Assembly (NCBI GenBank): GCA_041740995.1
Contig: JBGSKY010000026.1
Span: forward strand, 1 to 64,000
DNA: 64,000 nt
Direction: 5' to 3'
DNA from: JBGSKY01 sp041740995
Lineage (GTDB): Bacteria > Planctomycetota > Planctomycetia > Pirellulales > Pirellulaceae
In this document: piece after piece, positions 6,236 to 15,124 of the stretch
Position numbering within the stretch: the stretch's first letter is position 1
How the letters are laid out: every line of letters begins with the position of its first letter
The notes under the pieces: generated by a model
What the model was told of the DNA's origin: nothing
What the model saw: the letters and a program-made list of their open reading frames with translations, nothing else
The model's database searches: none
Position numbers and translations under genes: made by a program

Positions 6236-9070
6236 ATGTTCCACGTTCGTTCGCGCGTCCTGCAAGCGATGCTTCTCATTCCTTTGATGATGGGGATCGT
6301 GGTGGGCGATGTCACAGAAATCGAAATTCGCACTTCGGACTGGGTCGTCAATGACGAAACCGTTGTCACCGGCAAGCATATTCGCCTCGATGGTGATTTG
6401 ATCATCAATCCCGGCGGGCATTTGAAGCTCGTCGACTGCACAGTCGAACTGATTGGCCAGCGTTCCCGAGAACACATCGTCGATTGGCGTGGCGGAAACC
6501 TAACGACCGGGAACACCACGATCGGCGGTGGCCTGGTCGATGGCCGCGCGATCCACACCGTCTTTCACGTTTACAACGGACGCTGGGATGCGACCGATAC
6601 CGTCGTGCAATACGCCTACGGGATCAGCTTTGGCAATGAACCCGACGTGCCGTCGATCCTGCGCGCGACCCGCTTAACAGCCGGACCGCGACACGACGCG
6701 ATCTTGCTCGCCAATCGAGGCGACGTCGAACTCACCGACTGCAATTTCCCGATCGCCGTTGGCGTGTTCGCCGATCAAGGCGGCGTAGTGAAGTTGGATC
6801 TGCCGGTCGGAAAGCCTGTCAGCATGGACTTTGATGACTCCGTGATCCCCGGCTGCACCTATCGAGCGAAGCTGACTCGCCACACCGTCGAAGACCTTTG
6901 GTTCGTCTTCGTTCGCAACATCAAACCGGCTGACGAAGCGCCGCCCTATCGCGTGATCTTGAACGACTGCCCCAAAGTTCTGCCGTCGGTTCTGTCATGG
7001 AACTGCAAAGCCGACTTGCATTTGAGCCGCGACCTCGACCAGCCGATCGTTGTAGGCAACGCCACGATCGAGCGCGGCGAGCAACCGCCGGGCATCACGA
7101 TGTGGAGCTTCTATGGCGGCGGTGACGACTACGACCTGACACTTCGCGGCAGCGACGTCCGCATCGCCGAGTTCATGCACCGCGGTGGCAAGGCCCGAAT
7201 CATCGGCGACCCGGACGCGGACAAACCGTTCAACATGGGTTGCACGACGCTGGAGATGTCCAAAGACGCACACCTGGACCTCAGCCACGTTCATCTTGGT
7301 CGTCCGACGACGTGGGGACCGTCGCCCGCGATGGCGGAAGTCAACCTGGAAGGCGACGCGAGACTGACCGGCCAAAACTGCACCGCCAACAACGTCGAAT
7401 TTCACGCCAGCGAAAACGCATCCGTCGAATTGCAATTGAACGAGCGAACTGGAAAGGTCGGCGCGATCGAAAAGGACCAAGCGGTGGTGCGTTTGGTTTC
7501 GGCGCCGTCGACCAAGCCTACCAACGTCTTGATGATTGCGGTGGACGACCTCAAAGCAATTTCCGCGAACCACGTCGGCGGCAAAGATCATTTCCTGCAT
7601 CACCTTTACCCGGACCCCAAGCTCCGAGCCGACATCCAGCGGCGACTGACACCTAATATCGATCGCTTGGCGTCGATGTCGATGGAGTTCACGCGAGCGA
7701 TTTGTTCGACACCGGTCTGCAATCCGTCACGCGCCGCGATCATGACCGGCATCCCCGGCACGATCTCGGGTTTCAACGGAAACACCGACAACGTTTTCTT
7801 TCGCGATTGGGAGTTCGCGGGCGAGAAGCCGCTCGCCAATGTCAAAACACTTCCCGAGTTGCTGAAGTCCAACGGATGGTACACGGCCAGCAGCGGCAAG
7901 ATTTTTCACAGTGCATCGATACGTGAGGATTCCGATTTCCCGCGATCCTGGTCGACTTGGACTCGCGTGACCCAAGGTGCCGGCCCGGTGCGGTTGACGA
8001 GGTGGAGCGAACCGATCAAAGACACGTCGTTCGGGAGCCTGCATAAATCAGGACAAGAAGGCGGCGACGATGCGAGTTACGAACAATTGGCCGACTACCG
8101 CCGCGCCGATCTGTTCGCTCGATTGATGCAAAAAGGCAGCGCCGAAAATCAAACCGACGTTTTCACTTTGCCAGACGACAGCCCGTTCTTTCTGGCCTGC
8201 GGGATTTTTCGACCGCACGCGCCGTACTTCGTCACCAAAGACTTGATCGACTTGTTTCCGACGAACGAGATGTCGGCCGATCGAAATCTGATGGATCGTT
8301 TGATCGCCGATTGCGAGGACCTGTGTCCGGCCGGATTGCGGGCGACCAGCGTCAAACGCGTCGATGGAAAACTGGTTTACAACGAGCAACCATTTGCGAT
8401 GCGGTTGAAGGCGGGATTAGAACTTCAGCCCGACGACGGCGATATCGAATCGTGGGCATCGATGCTGCAACATTACTTGGCTTCGGTGGCGTTGGCCGAT
8501 CGCTGCATCGGACGCCTGCTAGACGGTTTGCAGAATAGTCCTCATGCCGACAACACGATGGTGATCCTATGGGGCGACCACGGCTATCACCTTGGCGAAA
8601 AGATGCACGAGTCGAAGTATAAAATGTGGGACGACGCCAATAACGTGATGTTCATGATTCACGATCCTCGCAATCCGTCCAGCCAAGACACGGTCTACTC
8701 GCATCCGGTCAGCCTGATCGATATCTACCCAACCGTCGCAACCATGGCCGGTCTCGCGCCGTCGGACCCACGCCAGATCGGTGTCGACCTCTCGCCGATC
8801 CTGCGGGATCCGTCGCAAAAAAGAGGTGAGTTTGTGGTCGGATCGTGGAGTGCAAGGTATCCGGAAAAGCTCGACATGTTCATCATGAACGACACATTCC
8901 GGTTGTTGCGTTTCAACGACGATCCCAAACAAATCGAACTTTACAAGATCGACGAAGATCCAAACGAAGAACACAATGTGGCTGGCGACAAAAAATACAC
9001 GGGTGTGATCGAGCGATTGTTAAAACAGCTTGATGCCTACCCACGAACTCGAATCGATTCGGCCGAGTGA
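6236..9070 (+). CDS. Secreted sulfatase with N-terminal parallel beta-helix-like domain
   Basis: 944 residues from ATG 6236 (TAGGT ten bases upstream). A longer frame from 6092 only reads back through the previous gene. A signal peptide (VLQAMLLIPLMMGIVVGDV) is followed to about residue 425 by a region rich in short beta-repeats (HLKLVDCTVELIG, DVELTDCNFPIAV, DAHLDLSHVHLG), typical of a right-handed beta-helix. From ~428 comes a type I sulfatase: metal-binding VDD in MIAVDDLKA, the formylglycine site VCNPSRAAIMTG (Cys about 495), and the late WGDHGYHLGEKMHESKYKMW metal/substrate motif. The C-terminal part resembles iduronate-2-sulfatase-like enzymes. It should hydrolyse a sulfate ester on a polysaccharide outside the cytoplasm, and needs a formylglycine-generating enzyme not seen here. 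The stop overlaps the next sulfatase start region. Confidence 0.88.
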   Translation: MFHVRSRVLQAMLLIPLMMGIVVGDVTEIEIRTSDWVVNDETVVTGKHIRLDGDLIINPGGHLKLVDCTVELIGQRSREHIVDWRGGNLTTGNTTIGGGLVDGRAIHTVFHVYNGRWDATDTVVQYAYGISFGNEPDVPSILRATRLTAGPRHDAILLANRGDVELTDCNFPIAVGVFADQGGVVKLDLPVGKPVSMDFDDSVIPGCTYRAKLTRHTVEDLWFVFVRNIKPADEAPPYRVILNDCPKVLPSVLSWNCKADLHLSRDLDQPIVVGNATIERGEQPPGITMWSFYGGGDDYDLTLRGSDVRIAEFMHRGGKARIIGDPDADKPFNMGCTTLEMSKDAHLDLSHVHLGRPTTWGPSPAMAEVNLEGDARLTGQNCTANNVEFHASENASVELQLNERTGKVGAIEKDQAVVRLVSAPSTKPTNVLMIAVDDLKAISANHVGGKDHFLHHLYPDPKLRADIQRRLTPNIDRLASMSMEFTRAICSTPVCNPSRAAIMTGIPGTISGFNGNTDNVFFRDWEFAGEKPLANVKTLPELLKSNGWYTASSGKIFHSASIREDSDFPRSWSTWTRVTQGAGPVRLTRWSEPIKDTSFGSLHKSGQEGGDDASYEQLADYRRADLFARLMQKGSAENQTDVFTLPDDSPFFLACGIFRPHAPYFVTKDLIDLFPTNEMSADRNLMDRLIADCEDLCPAGLRATSVKRVDGKLVYNEQPFAMRLKAGLELQPDDGDIESWASMLQHYLASVALADRCIGRLLDGLQNSPHADNTMVILWGDHGYHLGEKMHESKYKMWDDANNVMFMIHDPRNPSSQDTVYSHPVSLIDIYPTVATMAGLAPSDPRQIGVDLSPILRDPSQKRGEFVVGSWSARYPEKLDMFIMNDTFRLLRFNDDPKQIELYKIDEDPNEEHNVAGDKKYTGVIERLLKQLDAYPRTRIDSAE

Positions 9071-9072
9071 TC

Positions 9073-10797
9073 ATGCAATTGAGATTTGAAAGATTTTCGA
9101 TCACACGTTTCTCCCTCTTAACGCTGCTAGCATTGCTCAGTTTGAGCGGTCGCTCCGATGCGGCGGAGCAACCCAATTTCCTGTTCGTGGCCATCGACGA
9201 CTTGAACGACTTTGCCGGGTACTCGTCCGAAGAACCGGGCAACTTTCTGCAAGTCATCTACCCTGACGCCGAGGTTCGGCGTCGCGCCGTTGCCCGTTTG
9301 ACGCCAAACTTGGATGCGCTGGCGTCGCGCAGCGCACCGTTTCTGCGATCGTACTGCCCTTCGCCGCTGTGCGGTCCCTCGCGGACTTCGTTGATGACGG
9401 GAACCTATCCGCACCAAACCGGATACTACACGCACGACCGTCACTTCCGAACGTACGAGACGCTCAAAGATGCAACGACGCTGCCGCAGCGACTGAAGGA
9501 AAACGGATACTTCACGGCGGGATTGGGTAAGCTCTTTCACACCGGCAGCGGAACCGTCGATGGTCCCTTAAAAGACGATTGGGCGGACGCCCGCAACTCG
9601 TGGAACCAGTGGATCAATCATCCGATCGGTTGCAACGGAGGTGAACCGTCAAAGTATTCGCCGGCCGATGGCGGCCTGTTGCAGTTCGGCCCCTCGCGAC
9701 TCAAAACGGAAGACTCCGGTGACGGGTTGGCGGCCGAGTTCACTGCGAACTTACTCCAGCACGGCACCGCCGAAACGGTCAACGTCAATCCGAACAAAAA
9801 GTCAGCATCGCAAACCGTCACTCTGCCGCTGGACCAACCGTTTTTTTTGGGTTGTGGATTGTTTCGTCCGCACCTTCCTTTCTACGCACCGGCGGAGTTC
9901 TTCGACAAATTCCCCGTCGATGAGATGACGGGGCTAAACACGGAATCATTGCAGGCGATCCTCGCGGACCTCGATGACTTGACCGGTGACGCGCGACGGT
10001 TCTCGGACGTGGGCAACGGAAAGATGAAAACGCTGATCGAGAACGCCGTCAAGGTCGGTGGCGATAGCGAAGAAGCAAAAATCGCGGCATGGCGAGAAAT
10101 CGTGCAGGCGTACTTGGCATGCGTTTCATTTACCGACACCAACATCGGTCGCATCGTCGAAGGACTCGACGCGTCGCCGCACCGCGACAACACCGTTTTG
10201 ATCCTTTGGAGTGACCACGGTTACCATCTCGGTTCCAAATACCACATCGCAAAGCAGGCTCTTTGGGAAGAAGCGAATCGAACGGTGCTGATCATTCGCG
10301 ACCCGCGCAATGCGTCGTCCTGTGACGGCAAGCCACGACGACAGATCGTCAGCTTGAACGATCTCTACCCGACCGTGTGCTCGCTCGCGTCCGTCGAGAT
10401 ACCGGCCAGCGTCGTTGGCCGTGATCTGTCGCCGCTTATCAAATCAGCCGATGCGCCCGATGTTCACGAAACGGTGTTGATGACGTATCAACCCGGTAAT
10501 CACGCCCTGCGAACTCCGACGCACCGATTCATGCGATATCAAGACGGTGCGACGGAATTTTATGACATGCTGGATGATCCCCGGCAACTCGAAAATCTAT
10601 CCGGAAACACGGCGGTCGCGAAGCAACAGGCTCGCCTTGCATCATTACTCGCTGACCAAGTTCAGGGTGAAGTGATGTTGACCACGAACCCCAACGGCGA
10701 CGCCAAGGCAGCCAAACGCCAAGCAGAAAATGCGGCGCTGCGGAAAGCCGCGAACGAAGAGAAACGTCGAGCGGAAAAAGCAAAGGTAGGACAATGA
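9073..10797 (+). CDS. Secreted type I sulfatase, iduronate-2-sulfatase-like
   Basis: 574 residues from ATG 9073 (a GTG at 9067 overlaps the previous stop). The signal peptide (FSLLTLLALLSLSGRSDAA) is followed by NFLFVAIDDLNDF with the metal-binding Asp pair. The formylglycine motif is PLCGPSRTSLMTG (Cys near residue 100, C-X-P-S-R class), and WSDHGYHLGSKYHIAKQALW supplies the later His/Lys active-site residues. The body follows the same plan as the C-terminal half of the preceding gene, so the two are paralogues. The last ~35 residues are a Lys/Ala/Arg-rich helix (AAKRQAENAALRKAANEEKR) beyond the catalytic domain. The stop TGA overlaps the ATG of the GH43 gene by four bases, which implies translational coupling. 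Substrate is not deducible beyond a sulfated glycan. Confidence 0.92.
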   Translation: MQLRFERFSITRFSLLTLLALLSLSGRSDAAEQPNFLFVAIDDLNDFAGYSSEEPGNFLQVIYPDAEVRRRAVARLTPNLDALASRSAPFLRSYCPSPLCGPSRTSLMTGTYPHQTGYYTHDRHFRTYETLKDATTLPQRLKENGYFTAGLGKLFHTGSGTVDGPLKDDWADARNSWNQWINHPIGCNGGEPSKYSPADGGLLQFGPSRLKTEDSGDGLAAEFTANLLQHGTAETVNVNPNKKSASQTVTLPLDQPFFLGCGLFRPHLPFYAPAEFFDKFPVDEMTGLNTESLQAILADLDDLTGDARRFSDVGNGKMKTLIENAVKVGGDSEEAKIAAWREIVQAYLACVSFTDTNIGRIVEGLDASPHRDNTVLILWSDHGYHLGSKYHIAKQALWEEANRTVLIIRDPRNASSCDGKPRRQIVSLNDLYPTVCSLASVEIPASVVGRDLSPLIKSADAPDVHETVLMTYQPGNHALRTPTHRFMRYQDGATEFYDMLDDPRQLENLSGNTAVAKQQARLASLLADQVQGEVMLTTNPNGDAKAAKRQAENAALRKAANEEKRRAEKAKVGQ

Positions 10798-13700
10798 TTC
10801 GCCCCTCCGCATCGAGTTTGAGATTCGCCTGGCCGATCGTTTTGATGGGTTTGTTGAGCCTTAATCTTGTCTATTCAGACGACACGGTGCTCGTGCGCAA
10901 CAATCCGTTAAATGTCAACGGCCAGAATTTTTACGCAGCCGACCCGTCGGTGGTGGTCGCCCAAGACGGTCGTTTGTTCCTATTCCCAACCACCGACAAT
11001 CGTGATTGGGAAAAGCAATTCGGATGGTCCTGTTATTCGACGACGAACCTTGTCGATTGGACGGACCACGGGGTGATTTTTTCGAACCAGGATTCGAAAT
11101 GGGGCGAGAACAAAGCATGGGCTCCCGACATCATCCGGCGCGATGGAAAATACTATTTCTATTACTACTTCAATAACGGCGGCGGTGGCAAAGGCGGTGT
11201 GGGGGTCGCGGTCGCTGATCGGCCCGAGGGTCCGTTCAAGGAATTGACGCCGCAGAAACTTTGCCGCGGACACGATCCGGCCGTGTTCGGCGACGACGAT
11301 GGCCGTTATTGGCTATATCTGCAAGACACCGTTTATGAACTCGGCGATGACATGGCGTCATTCAAGTCCGGGCCAACGAATTTAAATCTGCAGTACCGCC
11401 CCGAAAAGTTCGAAGCGGCTTACGTTTTCAAACGCGACGGCTTGTACTATTTCACGATCGCGCGTGACTGGAACAATTTGATCTACTACACCGCCGAAAG
11501 TCCGACCGGCCCATTCGAATTCCGGGGTGAGTTTTTCAAGAAGTACGGTGGCAATAACCATCACTCGATCGTCAACTACAAAGGTCGATGGATCCTCTTT
11601 TACCACGAGTGGGTGAAGAACGATCCGATCCATCAACGTCAGCTTCGCGCCGAATATTTGAACTTTAACGATGACGGCACGATCCAAATGGTCGAGCCAA
11701 CGGACGAGGGAGTTCGTTTCGAGGAACCGTCCAAACCGGTCTCCGTCGACATGTCGCAGCTTTTCGACGAGATTGGTCTGCGTTACTCGGGTAACGTCAG
11801 TTGGGACGCGACCACAGGCACGCTGGTGTTCATCGGCAGCGGTAGCATGCCCGACGCACGAGAGGAATACTTCTGGGGCGTTCCCGCTTCGGTAAAGAAG
11901 ATCGTCGTTGAGTCGGGCGTCACCGTTCGCGGCGCGTTTCGTGTGACCTATCGCGACTCAAACAACCCGCTTTTCATCATCGGTCAAGACCGCAAGACGT
12001 CGGTGATTGAAGGCACCGAAGAGCGCAAATGGACCGAGCATTCCGGGATCGCGGAATCCGATAAGTGGCGGTACGGTGCGATCAATGTTGTCGAAGATGC
12101 CGTCGTGCATGTCTCGAATCTGACGTCGCGTAACCCTCGCGGCTACAACATTTCCGGCTACGCAAATAAGTCCGTGATTCACGTCGATGGCTGCGACTTG
12201 TTGGATACTCGTGGCGGGGACAACGACAATAGCGACGGTTTTTTGGGATCGGCAGGCTCTTCGATTCGGAACTCTTTCATCAGCACCTCAGACGATGCCA
12301 TCAAAATCTATCATGACATCACGATCGAAGATGTAACGATTCATCAGCATCGCAATGGAGCCCCGTTGCAGTTCGGCTGGGGTGAAGAAAACGAGACCGC
12401 AACGGCCACCATCAAGAATTTGACGATTCGAGGTGTCGCGTCGGACGGCAACTACAACATGGCGCCGCTGACTTGGGTTCAAGGTCAGCGAGGTGTTCGG
12501 AATGTTCGCATCGATGGACTCACGATCGACATCAATGGTCAGATTTACAACGAAGCGAACGACACCTGGGAGCCGATCGGGCTGATGTCGGTGAAACCAG
12601 AACAGTGCACGTTGAACTTAACCGTAGAGCGAGCGAACATCGGCAACCTGCCCATTGGAGTCAACGCGGCCAAGGGAAACGTGCGGGTCGACAAGGTAGA
12701 CTCTGCCAAGAAAGATGACTCGGCGGAAGGGTTGGGAAGCGAGATCGACGCGCACGATCACGCCGTTCATGTCTTGACTGATCAATGGATGCGAGACCCG
12801 TATGTCTATCTGCATAGCGACGGTTTTTATTACATGACTTGTACGCGGCTAGGACATACCACCGGCGGAGTCCAAGGCATCGAGCTTTGGCGAAGTCTGG
12901 ATCTGGTGACTTGGGATCCCGTTGGTGTGCCTTGGTCGTTCGACGACTCGTCCTGGATTCGGACGATCAAACCAGAGCCTTCGGGCGAGAACCAGGAATT
13001 TTGGCTATGGGCTCCCGAGGTCCATTTCATCAACGGTCATTGGGTCGTCGTGCATACGACGAACCGGGGTCGCGCGAATTTGCTTCTCAGCAAAGGCGAT
13101 GAACTGACGGGCCCCTATCGCGAGCCCGTGGGAAGCAACTTCGGACACCGGCACGATCCATCAATCTTTACGGATGACGATGGGAGCCATTGGCTCGTCT
13201 GGGCATGTGCGAAGATTGCGAAACTGAAGGATGACTTTTCCGGATTCGCGAGTGAGGAATTCTCGATTGGCCCAGCCGATCGCAAACTCGGTCACGAAGG
13301 CTGCGTGATTCGCAAGATCGGGACGAAGTACGTGTTGTTCGGAACGGCCTGGAGCATGGATAACTTGCGGCAAGGAACTTACAACCTTTACTATTGCACG
13401 GCAGACAAAGTGACCGGGCCTTACGGTCCTCGCAAGTTTGCAGCTCGCTTTTGCGGACACGGTACCCCTTTCCAGGATAAGCAAGGCCGATGGTGGACCA
13501 CGGCGTTTCTGAACGGGACTTACGAACCCGATCTCGAGAATGGGCAAATCATTTGCGGGCGCAGCGATGCATGGACTCTGAATCCACGTGGCATGACGCT
13601 TGTTCCGCTAGACGTCATGATTGATCCGGAGGGCGATGTCGTCATTGCAACCAGCGCGGTCGGATATTCGAGACAGGGGCCAGAGGAAATGCAGCAGTTC

Positions 13701-14753
13701 GATTTTGCGAAAGCTCCGGCACCGTCGGTCGAAGCGAGGCCGGTCGCGATGGCCGGCGGCGGGGCGGAAGAAAAACTGGCGCTGGTTGAGTCGCACTCGC
13801 GCGCATTCGAAACACTCGACGAGAAGGTTCGCGATCCATTCATCATGCGGGGACCTGATGATTGGTTTTACCTCACCGGTACAACCGCAGGCACGCACTG
13901 GGGTGACACCATCGGAATCCGTTTGTGGAAGTCCCCCGAGTTAGTGAATTGGGTCGATCTCGGTTTCGTTTGGGATGTGAATGTTGACGGCAAGAACGCG
14001 AAGAGTTGGCACTTCGACCGTCCGGCCAAAAAAGGCGTCAAGAACGGACTGGCGATCTGGGCTCCCGAAATTCACTACCTCAATGGCACATGGTGGATTC
14101 CGCATAGTGTCAACATAGCCGGTCACGGTTTACTTCGAAGTATTTCGGGCAAACCGGAGGGTCCTTACGAAGCGATGCCTGCGGTTGCGAACCAGGGCAT
14201 TGATGCGCACTTGTTTCAAGAAGATGGAGTGACCCACTACGTGTGGGGCTACGACAATATCGTTCGACTCAAAGACGACTTTTCCGGCGTCGCAGAATCG
14301 GTTCAAAAGATCGCTCCTTCGGGAAAACATCCGCTGGGATACGAGGGTATTCTGCTGAACAAAATCGGCGACAAGTACTTGCTGATCGCTTCGGGACGTT
14401 ATGGATATGAACGGAGTGATACTTACGATCTGTACTACTGCGTTTCAAAATCGTTGCAGGGTCCCTATGGCTCGCGACGCATGGCGGTCAAGAATGCGGG
14501 ACACGGGAATCTGTTTCAAGACAATGACGGTCGTTGGTGGTGTACCGCTTTCGATCACGAGTTTGTCGAGAGCAAGAATGGCTGGACGCCATGGATTGTG
14601 CCCATTGATATCGTCGAAACGGACGACGACATCGTGATCGAAGTCAAAGACAGTCGATTTCGGCCAACCGCTGAAGATCAACAACAAGTCGCGGAACTCA
14701 ACGCAACCGGGATTCCACCCCATCGCGAAGGCAAGAAGCCGTGGGACAAATAA
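10794..14753 (+). CDS. Giant multi-module glycosidase: GH43-like / beta-helix / GH43-like / GH43-like
   Basis: 1319 residues with a signal peptide (WPIVLMGLLSLNLVYS). Module 1 (~30-315) is a GH43 five-bladed propeller: AADPSVVVAQDG supplies the base Asp, WAPDIIRRDGKYYFYYYF the central Asp, and KFEAAYVFKRDGLYYFTIA the acid Glu. Module 2 (~320-622) is a parallel beta-helix like GH28/GH49 polysaccharidases (SKWRYGAINVVEDAVVHVSN, then RNSFISTSDDAIKIYHDI). Modules 3 (~655-960) and 4 (~1000-1295) are GH43-like again (MRDPYVYLHSDG, WAPEVHFINGHW, GHEGCVIRKIG; VRDPFIMRGPDD, WAPEIHYLNGTW, GYEGILLNKIG). Modules 3 and 4 resemble each other more than module 1, implying internal duplication. The gene overlaps the sulfatase before it, so desulfation and glycosidic cleavage are produced together. 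Which glycan is cut cannot be told by eye. Confidence 0.85.
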   Translation: MIRPSASSLRFAWPIVLMGLLSLNLVYSDDTVLVRNNPLNVNGQNFYAADPSVVVAQDGRLFLFPTTDNRDWEKQFGWSCYSTTNLVDWTDHGVIFSNQDSKWGENKAWAPDIIRRDGKYYFYYYFNNGGGGKGGVGVAVADRPEGPFKELTPQKLCRGHDPAVFGDDDGRYWLYLQDTVYELGDDMASFKSGPTNLNLQYRPEKFEAAYVFKRDGLYYFTIARDWNNLIYYTAESPTGPFEFRGEFFKKYGGNNHHSIVNYKGRWILFYHEWVKNDPIHQRQLRAEYLNFNDDGTIQMVEPTDEGVRFEEPSKPVSVDMSQLFDEIGLRYSGNVSWDATTGTLVFIGSGSMPDAREEYFWGVPASVKKIVVESGVTVRGAFRVTYRDSNNPLFIIGQDRKTSVIEGTEERKWTEHSGIAESDKWRYGAINVVEDAVVHVSNLTSRNPRGYNISGYANKSVIHVDGCDLLDTRGGDNDNSDGFLGSAGSSIRNSFISTSDDAIKIYHDITIEDVTIHQHRNGAPLQFGWGEENETATATIKNLTIRGVASDGNYNMAPLTWVQGQRGVRNVRIDGLTIDINGQIYNEANDTWEPIGLMSVKPEQCTLNLTVERANIGNLPIGVNAAKGNVRVDKVDSAKKDDSAEGLGSEIDAHDHAVHVLTDQWMRDPYVYLHSDGFYYMTCTRLGHTTGGVQGIELWRSLDLVTWDPVGVPWSFDDSSWIRTIKPEPSGENQEFWLWAPEVHFINGHWVVVHTTNRGRANLLLSKGDELTGPYREPVGSNFGHRHDPSIFTDDDGSHWLVWACAKIAKLKDDFSGFASEEFSIGPADRKLGHEGCVIRKIGTKYVLFGTAWSMDNLRQGTYNLYYCTADKVTGPYGPRKFAARFCGHGTPFQDKQGRWWTTAFLNGTYEPDLENGQIICGRSDAWTLNPRGMTLVPLDVMIDPEGDVVIATSAVGYSRQGPEEMQQFDFAKAPAPSVEARPVAMAGGGAEEKLALVESHSRAFETLDEKVRDPFIMRGPDDWFYLTGTTAGTHWGDTIGIRLWKSPELVNWVDLGFVWDVNVDGKNAKSWHFDRPAKKGVKNGLAIWAPEIHYLNGTWWIPHSVNIAGHGLLRSISGKPEGPYEAMPAVANQGIDAHLFQEDGVTHYVWGYDNIVRLKDDFSGVAESVQKIAPSGKHPLGYEGILLNKIGDKYLLIASGRYGYERSDTYDLYYCVSKSLQGPYGSRRMAVKNAGHGNLFQDNDGRWWCTAFDHEFVESKNGWTPWIVPIDIVETDDDIVIEVKDSRFRPTAEDQQQVAELNATGIPPHREGKKPWDK

Positions 14754-15124
14754 TTCGTTGTACGCGTTGGCACGCTGAACTTCTTCGCCAATTGGTTCGA
14801 TTTGCTTACGGGCTGGCATACTTTGCCGCGATGACACTCTTGAGCGGGAATCTTCTCGCGGCGGACCGCCCGAACATCGTGCTCATCTTGGCCTATGATA
14901 GGGGCTATTCCGATATCGGATGCTACGGCGGTGAAATCGAAACGCCTAATTTCGATCGGCTTGCCGCAGGCGGGCTGCGATTCACCGAGTTCTACAACAC
15001 CGCACGGTGCTGCCCGACGCGAGCGGCGCTATTGACGGGGCTTCATCACATGACAGGCGTCGGTGCGATGTCCGACGCAACGGAGGAACTCTACCATCAC
15101 GAAGCCGACCCACACGATGCTTAA
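14741..15124 (+). pseudogene. Internally deleted sulfatase
   Basis: The 127-codon frame (GTG 14741, overlapping the GH43 stop) holds a signal-like segment, then RPNIVLILAYDRGYSDIGCY and the formylglycine-type motif RCCPTRAALLTGL. Near codon 108 it jumps from GVGAM into TEELYHHEADPHDA, which looks like the C-terminal sulfatase motif normally found some 300-400 residues later (family pattern ELY-x-H-x-x-DPHEW). The simplest reading is one large in-frame deletion joining both ends. In addition, the metal-binding ADDMG is AYDRG, losing the first Asp. It cannot be an active sulfatase. The following DUF1593 gene starts inside its last codons. Confidence 0.85.

Noticed and set aside
6995..7603. Minus-strand ORF of 202 codons within the sulfatase gene
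   Set aside because: It is antisense to a well-supported CDS; its Arg/Val-rich composition is that of a codon shadow and there is no ribosome site.
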